Below, one piece after another: positions 20,436-28,527 of a stretch of 64,000 bases of DNA. Position 1 is the stretch's first letter. Each line of letters opens with the position of its first letter. This DNA is from Reyranellaceae bacterium (GTDB lineage Bacteria; Pseudomonadota; Alphaproteobacteria; Reyranellales; Reyranellaceae). Under the pieces are notes generated by a model. It was not told the DNA's origin, did no database searches, and worked only from the letters and a program-made list of their open reading frames with translations. The translations under genes were made by a program, and so were the position numbers. The stretch covers positions 1 through 64,000 of the forward strand of contig JALHMM010000005.1 of assembly GCA_022844045.1 (NCBI GenBank), given 5' to 3'.

Positions 20436-22226
20436 TCACGCTTCCTTGTACCAATCGGACAGATCCCAGGTGTTGTTGTCCCAGCCGCTGATGACGCATT
20501 GCAGCTGGTTGCTGTGGCCGGCGACGCCCGGTCTGTAGACCACCGGGATAACCGCCTGATCCTTGACCGCCATGTCCTGGCAGGTGATCAGCATGCCGGC
20601 CCGCTTGATCGGATCGAGCTCGACCTGGGCCTGCTTGAAGATGTCGTCGTATTCCTTGCTCCGCCAGCGCGTGATGTTGCGGCCCTGCCACTTGTTCTCC
20701 TTGGTGGCGACCTCCCACGACGCGAACTGCAGCAGGAAGACCTCGGGGTCTGGCTGCGACATGGTCGTCGTGTACATCTGCAGATCGGTGAAGAACTTCG
20801 TGTAGGTGTCGGGGTTGGCGACATCCGAAGAGAAGAACACCGAGGCCGTGACCGCCTTGATCTCGATGTCGATGCCGGCCTTCTGGCAGGCCTGCTTGAC
20901 GATCGCCTGGGTCTTCTGGCGCGGCTGGTTGATCGAGGTCTGATAGACGAACTTCAGCTTCTTGCCGCCCTTCTCGCGGATGCCGTCGGCACCCTTCTTC
21001 CAGCCGGCCTTCTCGAGCAGGTCGCTGGCCTTCTCGATGCTGAACTCCATCGTGGTGTTCTTCGAGCGGTAGCGCTCGGGATTGTTGACGAAATTGCCCG
21101 TCGCCGGTCCCGTGCGGCCGTAGATATGCTTCTCGATCGAGGCGCGATCGACCAGCAACGCCAGGGCCTCGCGCACCGGCTTCTCGCTGAGGATCGGGTG
21201 CTTGCTCTTGATGCTGGAGCGTTCGCCATCGACCTCAGTCCACGGGTCGGTGGTGTTGACCTGGATGTGCTCGATATTGCCGGTCGGCGAGATATTGACC
21301 TTGCCCTTGCCGCCCTTCTCGAGGCGCTGGAGAATCTCGTCCTCGACTTGCAGGTTCCAGGCGAAGTCGTACTCGCCGGTCTGCAGCACAGCGCGCGCCG
21401 CCGACACAGCGTCGCCGCCGCCCTTGAGCTCGATGGCGTCGAAGTACGGCTTGTTGGGCTGGTGGTAGTTCGGATTGATCACGCCGGAGACCGAGTCGCC
21501 CGGCTTGAAGTCCTTGAACATGTACGGGCCGGTGCCGACCGGCTTGAGGTTGGTCGGGGCGTCACGCGACTTGGCGCCGATGAACTCCCCGAACAGGTGC
21601 TTGGGGATGATCATGCCGCGCGTGCCGACGAAGGCGTCGGCCCAGAACGGCGTCGGCTTGCTGAAGATCACCTTGACGGTGAAGTCGTCGACCTTCTCGA
21701 CCTTGATCTCGTTGTAGGTGCCGCTGGTGACCGCGGCCGTCGCCGGATCGCTGGCGTACTGCCAGTTGAAGACCACGTCGTCGGCGGTGAATGGCTTGCC
21801 ATCGTGCCACTTCACGTCGCGCTTCAGCTTCCAGGTCACCGATTTGCCGTCGGCCGCCAGTCCGCCGTTCTCGCGGCTGGGAATCTCCGCCGCCAGCTTG
21901 GGCTTGAGATTGCCTTCCGGGTCCCACGCCGCGAGCGGCTCGTAGAAGATGCGCGAGCCGTCCTGATCCTTGGTCCCGACGGCAAAATGCGGATTGAGCA
22001 AGGTCGGGCCCTGCCACCACAGCACTTTCAAGGTACCGCCGCCGCCACGCTTGGTCGGCTTGTAGGCGGCGCGCGTCTGCGCCATGGCCACGCCACCCAT
22101 CGCCAGCAGCTGCGTCGCCAGCGGCGCGGTGAGTCCCAGCGCCGCCATCCGGCGGACGAACGTTCGACGCGACATCGAGCCGGTCTTGACCCTGTCGATC
22201 AAGCCACGCAGGTCCCGCTCTCCCAT
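20436..22226 (-). CDS. Peptide-type ABC transporter substrate-binding protein (SBP_bac_5), Tat-exported
   Basis: The 596-residue protein has a twin-arginine signal (SRRTFVRRMAALGLTAPLATQLL). Family-5 binding protein features follow: GTLKVLWWQGPTLLNPHFAVG, VTWKLKRDVKWHDGKPFTADDVVFNWQY, TGPYMFKDFKPGD and KPVREALALLVDRASIEKHIYG. Ligands of the family are oligopeptides, nickel or opines. Start ATG 22226 is preferred for its AGGAG; ATGs at 22250 and 22262 are possible. It heads the importer operon. The Tat route suggests folding or cofactor binding before export, a variation on the usual Sec signal. Confidence 0.9.
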   Translation of the reverse strand: MGERDLRGLIDRVKTGSMSRRTFVRRMAALGLTAPLATQLLAMGGVAMAQTRAAYKPTKRGGGGTLKVLWWQGPTLLNPHFAVGTKDQDGSRIFYEPLAAWDPEGNLKPKLAAEIPSRENGGLAADGKSVTWKLKRDVKWHDGKPFTADDVVFNWQYASDPATAAVTSGTYNEIKVEKVDDFTVKVIFSKPTPFWADAFVGTRGMIIPKHLFGEFIGAKSRDAPTNLKPVGTGPYMFKDFKPGDSVSGVINPNYHQPNKPYFDAIELKGGGDAVSAARAVLQTGEYDFAWNLQVEDEILQRLEKGGKGKVNISPTGNIEHIQVNTTDPWTEVDGERSSIKSKHPILSEKPVREALALLVDRASIEKHIYGRTGPATGNFVNNPERYRSKNTTMEFSIEKASDLLEKAGWKKGADGIREKGGKKLKFVYQTSINQPRQKTQAIVKQACQKAGIDIEIKAVTASVFFSSDVANPDTYTKFFTDLQMYTTTMSQPDPEVFLLQFASWEVATKENKWQGRNITRWRSKEYDDIFKQAQVELDPIKRAGMLITCQDMAVKDQAVIPVVYRPGVAGHSNQLQCVISGWDNNTWDLSDWYKEA

Positions 22227-22282
22227 GACCGAAGTCTCCTGTTCGCTCATTGCAAGGTGCATTCTGCCTTGCTTGTAGGCAA

Positions 22283-22297
22283 TTACGTTAAATGTAA
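22283..22297. promoter_or_regulatory. Palindrome upstream of the peptide importer operon
   Basis: TTACGTTAAATGTAA is a 15-base inverted repeat with TTAC/GTAA ends, 57 bases upstream of the chosen binding-protein start, in a locally AT-rich stretch. A second TTAC box follows shortly beyond. It may be an operator for the importer; no regulator gene adjoins it. Confidence 0.4.
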
Positions 22298-22502
22298 GCG
22301 GCGCAATAAGCGTGCGACCGTTACATTGGCTGGCGTTACGTCCTGTCTGCCGGCAAGACGCGTGCCAACACTGATCACAACAGGTCGGCGCGTCGCGGTC
22401 AACGCGTGATCGTCAGCTTTCCATCAAATGCAGGACTTCATCGGTCAATTTTCCTGCCATGATCGGCCCAAGTAATACGTCGACCATGAGGAAACGCTCG
22501 CG

Positions 22503-23735
22503 ATGGCCGCCTTCGATTTCACGCCGTTTCTCGCCCCCGACCTGCCGCCGCCGGCGGCCAAGTACAACGGGTTTCCCCGCTTCAACTTCGTCGGCGGCCA
22601 CAACGATCCGGCACAGATCCCGGTCGACGCCCTGACGGCGGCGGCCAATGCCGTGCTTCGGCGCGAGGGCCGCACGCTCGCGACCTACGGCATGGAGAGC
22701 GGCCCGCTGGGGTACCGGCCGCTGCGCGAGTTCCTGTCGGCCAAGATGAAGCGCCACGCCGGCATCACCTGCTCGCCCGACGACATCCTGGTCACCAACG
22801 GCTCACTCCAGGGCCTCGACCTGGTCAACGGCATCCTGCTGGCGCCCGGCGACACGGTGCTGATCGAGCGCGACACCTACGGCGGCGCGCTCACGCGCCT
22901 GAACCGGCTGAAGGTCAAGACCGTCGGCGTGCCGCTCGACAAGGAGGGCCTGATCCCCGAGGCGCTCGACCAGGCGCTGACCGACCTCGCCGCCAAGGGC
23001 GTGAAGCCGAAATACATCTACACCATCCCCACGGTGCAGAACCCGACCGGCGCGATCATGAGCGAGGCGCGGCGCGCGGCGATCCTGAAGATCGCCGAGG
23101 CGCAAGGCGTGCCGATCTTCGAGGACGAGTGCTACTCCGACCTGGTGTGGGCGGGCGCACGGCCGCCAGCGTTCTACGCCATGACGAAAACCGACAACGT
23201 CATCCATATCGGCTCGTTCTCCAAGTCGATCGCGCCCGCCTTCCGCATCGGCTACATCGTCGCGCGTCCCGACCTGCTGTCGCGCATGCAGGCGCTGAAG
23301 ACCGACGGCGGCTCGGGCGCGCTCGACCAGATGGTGCTGGCCGAGTTCTGCCAGGGCCACTTCCACGACCACGTGCCCAAGCTGTCCAAGGCGCTGCGCG
23401 GCAAGCTCGAGACCTTGATGGAGTCGCTGTCGGAGCGCTTCGGCACGGCGGCGGAATTTGACGATCCGCCGGGCGGCATCTTCCTGTGGATCAAGCTGCC
23501 CGATGTCGTCGACACGGTGAAGCTCGGTCAGGTCGCGCTGGCCGAGGGCGTGGCGCTCAATCCCGGCCCCGAGTGGTCGACCGACAAGGCGCGCGCGAAG
23601 TGCCGCCTGCGCCTGTGCTTCGCCAACCCCGACCACGACACGATCCGCGCCGGCGTCGCCAAGCTGGCGGAGATCTGCCAGCGCGAGTTCGGCGTGCCGC
23701 TGCGCAGCGCCAACATCGAGGCGGCCAGGAACTGA
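22503..23735 (+). CDS. PLP-dependent aminotransferase, class I/II (2-aminoadipate/MocR-like fold)
   Basis: The 410-residue fold-type I enzyme has the cofactor lysine in HIGSFSKSIAPAFRIGYI, the substrate and PLP contacts TIPTVQNPTGAIMS and FEDECYSDL, and SGPLGYRPLREFLSAKM near the N-terminus, a hallmark of the group containing 2-aminoadipate and aromatic aminotransferases. It would transfer an amino group between an amino acid and a 2-oxo acid; the substrate is not evident. The 240 bases upstream contain only the palindrome of the divergent importer. It may be co-regulated with that importer. Confidence 0.88.
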   Translation: MAAFDFTPFLAPDLPPPAAKYNGFPRFNFVGGHNDPAQIPVDALTAAANAVLRREGRTLATYGMESGPLGYRPLREFLSAKMKRHAGITCSPDDILVTNGSLQGLDLVNGILLAPGDTVLIERDTYGGALTRLNRLKVKTVGVPLDKEGLIPEALDQALTDLAAKGVKPKYIYTIPTVQNPTGAIMSEARRAAILKIAEAQGVPIFEDECYSDLVWAGARPPAFYAMTKTDNVIHIGSFSKSIAPAFRIGYIVARPDLLSRMQALKTDGGSGALDQMVLAEFCQGHFHDHVPKLSKALRGKLETLMESLSERFGTAAEFDDPPGGIFLWIKLPDVVDTVKLGQVALAEGVALNPGPEWSTDKARAKCRLRLCFANPDHDTIRAGVAKLAEICQREFGVPLRSANIEAARN

Positions 23736-23760
23736 CCGGCTGTCGATGCTTTTTTGGTCT

Positions 23761-23886
23761 TACCTTCCCCCGGAGGGGGAAGGTGCCCGAAGGGCGGATG
23801 GGGGATGTCAAAGACGAACGTAGGAGTCCGTCTTCAACATCCCCCTTCCGTCGCTGCGCGCCACCTTGCCCCTCCGGGGGAAGGTA
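23761..23886. repeat. Inverted-repeat element, family B copy 1
   Basis: TACCTTCCCCCGGAGGGGGA opens the element and CCCCTCCGGGGGAAGGTA closes it, with inner arms GGCGGATGGGGGATGT and CATCCCCCTTCC. It lies just after the aminotransferase stop. Its reverse complement matches the element at 37.6 kb closely. The transcript would form a long GC-rich hairpin and may act as a terminator or stabiliser. Confidence 0.85.
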
Positions 23887-24044
23887 AATCAGAAGTCCCT
23901 GTCTGATATCTCCGCCGTAGCGGCGGGCAAAAGCCCTGAGCCACAAGCATCGGAGGCTCTGATTCGCCGCCCGTAGCTGCGGAAATAGGAGGTGGCGAAG
24001 TTTTTCGGTACACCTGCTCTAATCTTTCTGACTGGAGCCTCCGC

Positions 24045-24725
24045 ATGTCCCGCGACCGCACTCTCCCCACTGACTTCTGGACTTGGGAGGCCGTCATCGA
24101 CTGCTCGATGACGGCGCGCCTGCTGTTTCTCGGCCTGTGGACCTTCGCCGACGATCATGGCGTACAGCCGCTGCGGCCGCGCACCATCCGCATGCAGGTG
24201 TTTCCCGGTGACGCGATCGATGAGAACGCGGTGCGCGCGCTGATCGAGGAACTCGTGGCGCGCGGGCTGGTGCGCATCTTCACGGTCGAGGGACAGGACT
24301 ACTTGTCGGTGATCCACTGGGAGCAGATTCAGCGAGTCAGTCGCCGCGCGCGGCACCGCTATCCGGCGGACCCCGCCAAACCCGTGCCGGTCGAGCCCGT
24401 GGCGCCGTCGCCATCGTCACCCGCCGCACCACGCGCGACCGAAGCCATCGGGGTGCCGTCGTATTGGCGCAAGGCGATCAGGCGGCGCCTGCGCAAGGTC
24501 TGGCCGGGTGGGCCGCCGGCCGACACTGACCCCTGGATCGCGCAATGGCTGATCGAAGGCCACGACCTGCAGCGCGACGTGCTGCCGGCGATCGACGCGG
24601 TTTGCCAAGCCGCCGCCGATGGCGCCCCGCCATCTGGATTGCACGCCGTCGCGGCTCACCTCGAGTCCCATTCCCTCGCCGGGAACACGAACGGGGATGC
24701 CAAGGCCGAACGCCTCCGTCACTGA
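24045..24725 (+). CDS. Phage-replication-like N-terminal domain protein (orphan)
   Basis: The 226-residue protein begins RTLPTDFWTWEAVIDCSMTARLLFLGLWTFADDHG and continues ELVARGLVRIFTVEGQDYLSVIHWEQIQRVS, a pattern typical of the winged-helix N-terminal domain of phage replication organiser or DnaD-like proteins. A Pro/Ala-rich linker (residues 112-135) and a basic helical C-terminal part (YWRKAIRRRLRKVWPGG) follow. No phage, helicase or integrase genes surround it, so it is an isolated gene, perhaps a relic. GGAG lies eight bases before the ATG. It converges with the next gene after seven bases. Confidence 0.6.
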   Translation: MSRDRTLPTDFWTWEAVIDCSMTARLLFLGLWTFADDHGVQPLRPRTIRMQVFPGDAIDENAVRALIEELVARGLVRIFTVEGQDYLSVIHWEQIQRVSRRARHRYPADPAKPVPVEPVAPSPSSPAAPRATEAIGVPSYWRKAIRRRLRKVWPGGPPADTDPWIAQWLIEGHDLQRDVLPAIDAVCQAAADGAPPSGLHAVAAHLESHSLAGNTNGDAKAERLRH

Positions 24726-24732
24726 CGTAGCG

Positions 24733-25539
24733 CTATCGCCCCCGCCGTTCGAGGAATTCACGCAACACCCGGGCGCAGTGCGGGCCGTGCGAATGGGCCA
24801 GCCCGTGGCGCGCGCCGGCGATCACTTGCAACGCGCTGCCCGGCACAGCGCGCAGCCGCTCGACCTGCTGCTCGACCGTGACGAACGGGCTGTCGTCGGG
24901 TGCCAGGATCAGCATCGGCAGGCGGATCGACGGCAGCGCCGCGGTCAGGTCGGCGCCGACCAGCATGTCGACCAGGTCGGCGCAAGCATGCGGCGCCGAC
25001 TTGCGTTGTACGTCGTGGAACCAGCGCCACATCGGCTCCGACACGCCGCCGGGATGAAAGCGCAGCGGCATCAGCGTTTCCGACCACGTCTCCATGCCCA
25101 GCCGCTCGACGTCGTCCCGCAAAGCCTTCGACCGCTGGATCGCGCCGCCACGATGCGCGGCCGAAACGGTGGTGATGCTCGCCAACCGGTTCGCGTGGTG
25201 CGCCGCCATGTGGATACCCACCGTGCCACCGGTCGACTCGCCGACGAAATGCACGCGCTCGACGCCCACCGCCTTCATGACGTCGAGCACGTCCCGGGCG
25301 ATCAGCTCGATCGTCCACGGCGCGCCCTTGGCCGGCACAAAGGACCGGCCGAAGCCGCGCAAATCGGTGCGCACGATGCGATAGCGATCGGCCAGCGCCG
25401 GCAACCACGTGACCCAGATGTCGGAGTCGATCGCCAGGCCGTTGAGGAAGAGGATCGTCTCCTTCGGCGCCACCCAGGGCGGGACGATGTCGCAGACATC
25501 GTAGTAGAGGTCGCCTTCCGGCCGCTTCAGCATGCTCAT
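24733..25539 (-). CDS. Alpha/beta hydrolase
   Basis: The 268-residue protein has the full hydrolase triad: nucleophile Ser in HFVGESTGGTVG, Asp in LILAPDDSPF and His in AGARHGLAHSHG, with the oxyanion strand ILFLNGLAIDS and the DLRGFGRS loop. It resembles 3-oxoadipate enol-lactonase and esterase-type hydrolases; substrate unknown. It overlaps the aldo/keto reductase stop by four bases, so both are made from one transcript. No signal peptide, so cytoplasmic. Confidence 0.85.
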   Translation of the reverse strand: MSMLKRPEGDLYYDVCDIVPPWVAPKETILFLNGLAIDSDIWVTWLPALADRYRIVRTDLRGFGRSFVPAKGAPWTIELIARDVLDVMKAVGVERVHFVGESTGGTVGIHMAAHHANRLASITTVSAAHRGGAIQRSKALRDDVERLGMETWSETLMPLRFHPGGVSEPMWRWFHDVQRKSAPHACADLVDMLVGADLTAALPSIRLPMLILAPDDSPFVTVEQQVERLRAVPGSALQVIAGARHGLAHSHGPHCARVLREFLERRGR

Positions 25540-26363
25540 GCGATCGCCTCGATCATGCGCTTGATCAGCGCCGCGTCGGGCAGCGCGCCGCTACCGCCAA
25601 GCGCGTTGTCGCGCATATGCCCCGGGTTCGCCGTGCCGGGGATGGCGCAGGTCACCGCCGGATGCGCGAGCACGAATTTCAGCAGGATCTGCGACCAGCT
25701 CGTGCAGCCGATCGACGCCGCCCAGTCGGGCAGCGCGCGGCCCTGCAGGCGGCGCGCCAGGCCGCCGCCGCCCAACGGCCGGTTGACCAGCACGGCGATG
25801 CCGAGCTCCGCGGCGAGCGGCAGCAGCCGACGCTCGGCGGCGCGGTCATCGAGCGCGTAATCGAGTTGCACGAAATCCGGCGTCGCCGCGCGCATCACCG
25901 CCTCGAGGTCGTCGTGCGCCGAGGGCGTGTAATGCGTGATGCCGAGATAGCGCACGCGTCCCTCGGCCTTCCAGGCCCGCAGCGTCTCCAGATGGGTACG
26001 CCAGTCCACGAGGTTGTGAACCTGGATCAGATCGATGGTGGGACCACTCTTCATCAGCGTCATCGACCGGCGCATCTCGTCGATCCCGGCCTCGCGGCCG
26101 CGCGTCCAGACCTTGGTGGCGATGAAAGCCTTGGGCCGCCAGCCCCGCGCCGCCAGAAGGTCGCCGGTCACGGCCTCGGCGCGGCCGTACATCGGCGACG
26201 AATCGACCACCGAGCCGCCGGCCTCGAACAGCGCCTCCAGAACCTGGCCCAGCGGGGCCCGCGAGGCCGCGTCAGCGCCAACATCGAAGCCGCGCCAGGT
26301 GCCCAGGCCGATCACCGGCAGGGCCTCGCCGGTCGAGGGGATAGGTCGTGTCAGCATGGTCAT
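25536..26363 (-). CDS. Aldo/keto reductase
   Basis: The 275-residue TIM-barrel protein has the catalytic tetrad: Asp and Tyr in VVDSSPMYGRAE, Lys in AFIATKVW and His in LIQVHNLVDW. A C-terminal NADPH-binding segment CAIPGTANPGHMRDN is also present. It should reduce an aldehyde or ketone with NADPH. The ATG ACC ATG start at 26363 is chosen and longer frames are rejected, because upstream sequence belongs to the divergent promoter. A 15-bp palindrome lies ten bases upstream of its start, so the TetR gene next door probably controls it. Confidence 0.88.
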   Translation of the reverse strand: MTMLTRPIPSTGEALPVIGLGTWRGFDVGADAASRAPLGQVLEALFEAGGSVVDSSPMYGRAEAVTGDLLAARGWRPKAFIATKVWTRGREAGIDEMRRSMTLMKSGPTIDLIQVHNLVDWRTHLETLRAWKAEGRVRYLGITHYTPSAHDDLEAVMRAATPDFVQLDYALDDRAAERRLLPLAAELGIAVLVNRPLGGGGLARRLQGRALPDWAASIGCTSWSQILLKFVLAHPAVTCAIPGTANPGHMRDNALGGSGALPDAALIKRMIEAIA

Positions 26364-26372
26364 GCTCTCTGT

Positions 26373-26387
26373 GTAACATAGTGTTAC
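26373..26387. promoter_or_regulatory. TetR-type operator candidate, GTAACA-TAG-TGTTAC
   Basis: A perfect 6-bp inverted repeat with a 3-base centre sits in the divergent region between the aldo/keto reductase and the TetR gene. Position and symmetry fit a TetR-family operator acting on both directions. Confidence 0.65.
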
Positions 26388-26471
26388 GCAAGGCCCCCGC
26401 CTCGTGCTTGCCAACGAAACCGGCGCGTAGCAAACAGAACTGGGGAGTTCTGGTTTTTGCTTGGGACGACG

Positions 26472-27125
26472 ATGGCGACAGGGTCCGAGGAACGTTGGCG
26501 CGGCTTGCGCCGGCGCCGGTTGATCGACGCCGCGGCCCGCGTGTTCGCCGCGCGTGGCTTCGAGGCGGCGTCGATGGACGACATCGCGCGCGAGGCCGGC
26601 GCCGGCAAGCCCACGCTGTACCGCTACTTCGCCGGCAAGGACGCGCTGTTCGAGGCGGTGTTCATCGATGCGCTCGATACGCTGGAGGCTCGCCTCGATG
26701 TCGCCGAAGCGACCACCAGCGGCCATGCCGAGACGCTGCTAGCGATGCTCAGGCCCGTTGCCGCCATGTTCCGCGAGCACGTGGCCTCGCTGCGCGCGTT
26801 GAGCGATGCCGCCAGCGGCGCCGACCGCACGCGTCGGCGCATCCTGCGTCAGCGCCGCGGCCACATCGAAGTGCGGATCGCCGACGTGTTGGCACGCGCC
26901 CATGCCGCCGGCGCGCTGCGCATCGCCGATCCGAAACTCGCGGCGCGGCTGATCATCGGCATGGTGTGGAGTGGCACGACCGGCGCCGACTACGACGACG
27001 AGGACGTGGCGCGCGCCGTCACCGCCTTGTTCCTCGAGACCGACAAGGCCGGTCTGCGCCCACGACCGGTCGTCCGCATACCATCAGTCAACGACGCCGC
27101 CGGCGCTCGGGGAGCCGCCAGATGA
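26472..27125 (+). CDS. TetR/AcrR family transcriptional regulator
   Basis: The 217-residue protein has the N-terminal TetR helix-turn-helix: RRRLIDAAARVFAARGFEAASMDDIAREAGAGKPTLYRYFAGKDALFEAVF. A helical ligand-binding C-terminal domain follows, ending before residue 217. It leads a TetR-MFP-RND operon, so it probably represses the pump until an exported compound binds. ATG 26472 is used; the track starts at a TTG five codons upstream. The next gene overlaps its stop (ATGA). Confidence 0.88.
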   Translation: MATGSEERWRGLRRRRLIDAAARVFAARGFEAASMDDIAREAGAGKPTLYRYFAGKDALFEAVFIDALDTLEARLDVAEATTSGHAETLLAMLRPVAAMFREHVASLRALSDAASGADRTRRRILRQRRGHIEVRIADVLARAHAAGALRIADPKLAARLIIGMVWSGTTGADYDDEDVARAVTALFLETDKAGLRPRPVVRIPSVNDAAGARGAAR

Positions 27126-28351
27126 ACCGCGCCGTCGTCATGACTTTCTCGGCCGTGGCGGTCCTCGCCGCCGGCGCAGGCGTCTGGTTCTTCAAGCCGG
27201 GCTGGATCGGCATGGCGCCGGGCCAGACCGCTCAAGGCAAAGCCGCCCAGGGCCAGGCCGCGGGTGGCGCTCCTGGCGGCGCCCAGCCGCGCGGCGGTCA
27301 GGCCGTTGCGGTCGAAGTCGCTCCCGTGGTGCGCAAGGCCATGCCGCAACTGATCGACGCCGTCGGCACGGTCCAGCCGATCGCCTCGATCGCCATCAAG
27401 GCCCGCCTCGACAGCCAGGTGATACAGGTTCATGTCGCCGAGGGCGCGCGTGTCACGGAGGGTGACCTGCTGTTCACCCTCGACTCGCGCCAGCTGCGCG
27501 CCCAGCGCGAGCAGATCACGGCGCAGATCGCCAAGGACATGGCGCAGATCGAGCAGGCCCGTCGCGACCTCGTGCGCGCCGAGGACCTGTCCGGCAAGGG
27601 TGTCACCAGCACGGTCCAGCGCGACACGGCGGCGACGGCGCTGAAGGCGTTCGAGGCGCAGCTCGCCTTCGACCGCGCGGCGCTGTCCAGCGTCGAGGCG
27701 CAGCTCACCTACACGGAGATCCGCGCGCCGGTGAGCGGCCGCATCGGCTCGATCGCCGCCAAGCCGGGCGCGGTCGTGCGCATGGCCGACACCCAGAGCC
27801 TCGCCGTCGTCAACCAGATGGATCCGATCTACATCGCCTTCTCGGTGCCGGCCCCGGCGCTCGTCGAGGTGCGCGCCGTGCTCGAGCGCGGTCCGGTCCG
27901 GGTCGAGGCCGGCTCGGGCGCCAACATGTCGGTGGGCGAGATCGCCTTCATCGAGAACACCATGGATCTCGCCACCGGCACGGTGACCGCCAAGGCGCGC
28001 ATGACCAACGCCGCCGAGCGGCTGTGGCCCGGCGCCTTCGTGCCGGCGCGCATCGTGCTCGGCATCGACGCCAACGCCGTGACCATGCCGGCCTCGGCGC
28101 TGCAGATCGGCCAGGCTGGGCCGTTCGTCTATGTCGTACGCGAAGGGCGCGCCGTGGTCGTGCCGATCAAGGTCGCGCGCACCATCGGCGAGGAAGTCGT
28201 TGTCGCCTCCGGCCTGAACGGCGGCGAGCAGGTCGTCACCAGCGGCCAGCTGCGTCTCGCCGACGGCGTGCCGGTGTCGATCAGCGCGCCGCGCCCACCG
28301 GGCGGCGGCAAGCCCACCGCCGGCAAGCCGCCGGCCGAGGCGAAGAATTGA
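27122..28351 (+). CDS. RND efflux periplasmic adaptor subunit (MFP)
   Basis: The 409-residue protein has an N-terminal membrane anchor (VVMTFSAVAVLAAGAGVWFF), a Gly/Ala/Gln-rich linker, the lipoyl-like half AIKARLDSQVIQVHVAEGARV, a coiled-coil hairpin (residues about 115-185) and the second lipoyl half LTYTEIRAPVSGRIGSIAAKPGA. A beta-barrel part follows with PGAFVPARIVLG. It links the inner-membrane RND pump to an outer-membrane channel; no channel gene is present here. Its stop is followed by a 145-base repeat element before the pump gene. Confidence 0.9.
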   Translation: MNRAVVMTFSAVAVLAAGAGVWFFKPGWIGMAPGQTAQGKAAQGQAAGGAPGGAQPRGGQAVAVEVAPVVRKAMPQLIDAVGTVQPIASIAIKARLDSQVIQVHVAEGARVTEGDLLFTLDSRQLRAQREQITAQIAKDMAQIEQARRDLVRAEDLSGKGVTSTVQRDTAATALKAFEAQLAFDRAALSSVEAQLTYTEIRAPVSGRIGSIAAKPGAVVRMADTQSLAVVNQMDPIYIAFSVPAPALVEVRAVLERGPVRVEAGSGANMSVGEIAFIENTMDLATGTVTAKARMTNAAERLWPGAFVPARIVLGIDANAVTMPASALQIGQAGPFVYVVREGRAVVVPIKVARTIGEEVVVASGLNGGEQVVTSGQLRLADGVPVSISAPRPPGGGKPTAGKPPAEAKN

Positions 28352-28360
28352 GTGGAGTAA

Positions 28361-28505
28361 TACCTTCCCCCGCTGGCGGGGGAAGGTGGCGCGAAGCGCC
28401 GGATGGGGGTGGCTGGTGCGACGGCTCCAGCCGCTGTGACTGGCCGCTATGCCGGCACCCCCATCCGCCCTTCGGGCACCTTCCCCCGCAAAGCGGGGGA
28501 AGGTA
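28361..28505. repeat. Inverted-repeat element, family A copy 1
   Basis: The element runs from TACCTTCCCCCGCTGGCGGG to GCAAAGCGGGGGAAGGTA with inner arms GGATGGGGGTGGCTGG and GGCACCCCCATCC. Its first 63 bases are identical to the reverse complement of the right end of the 63.0-kb element, and most of the remainder matches, so these are two copies of one element. It separates the adaptor and pump genes and may lower or time pump expression. Confidence 0.9.
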
Positions 28506-28527
28506 GGGAAGTCAGGGAGACGACGAC

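Noticed and set aside
20409-22409. 666-residue plus-strand ORF opposite the peptide-binding protein
   Set aside because: The minus strand encodes a Tat-signalled receptor with family motifs; the plus frame is an Asp/Leu/His-rich shadow.
24045-26000. Prophage remnant around the replication-like gene
   Set aside because: Only one phage-like domain is present; adjacent genes are a hydrolase and an aldo/keto reductase.
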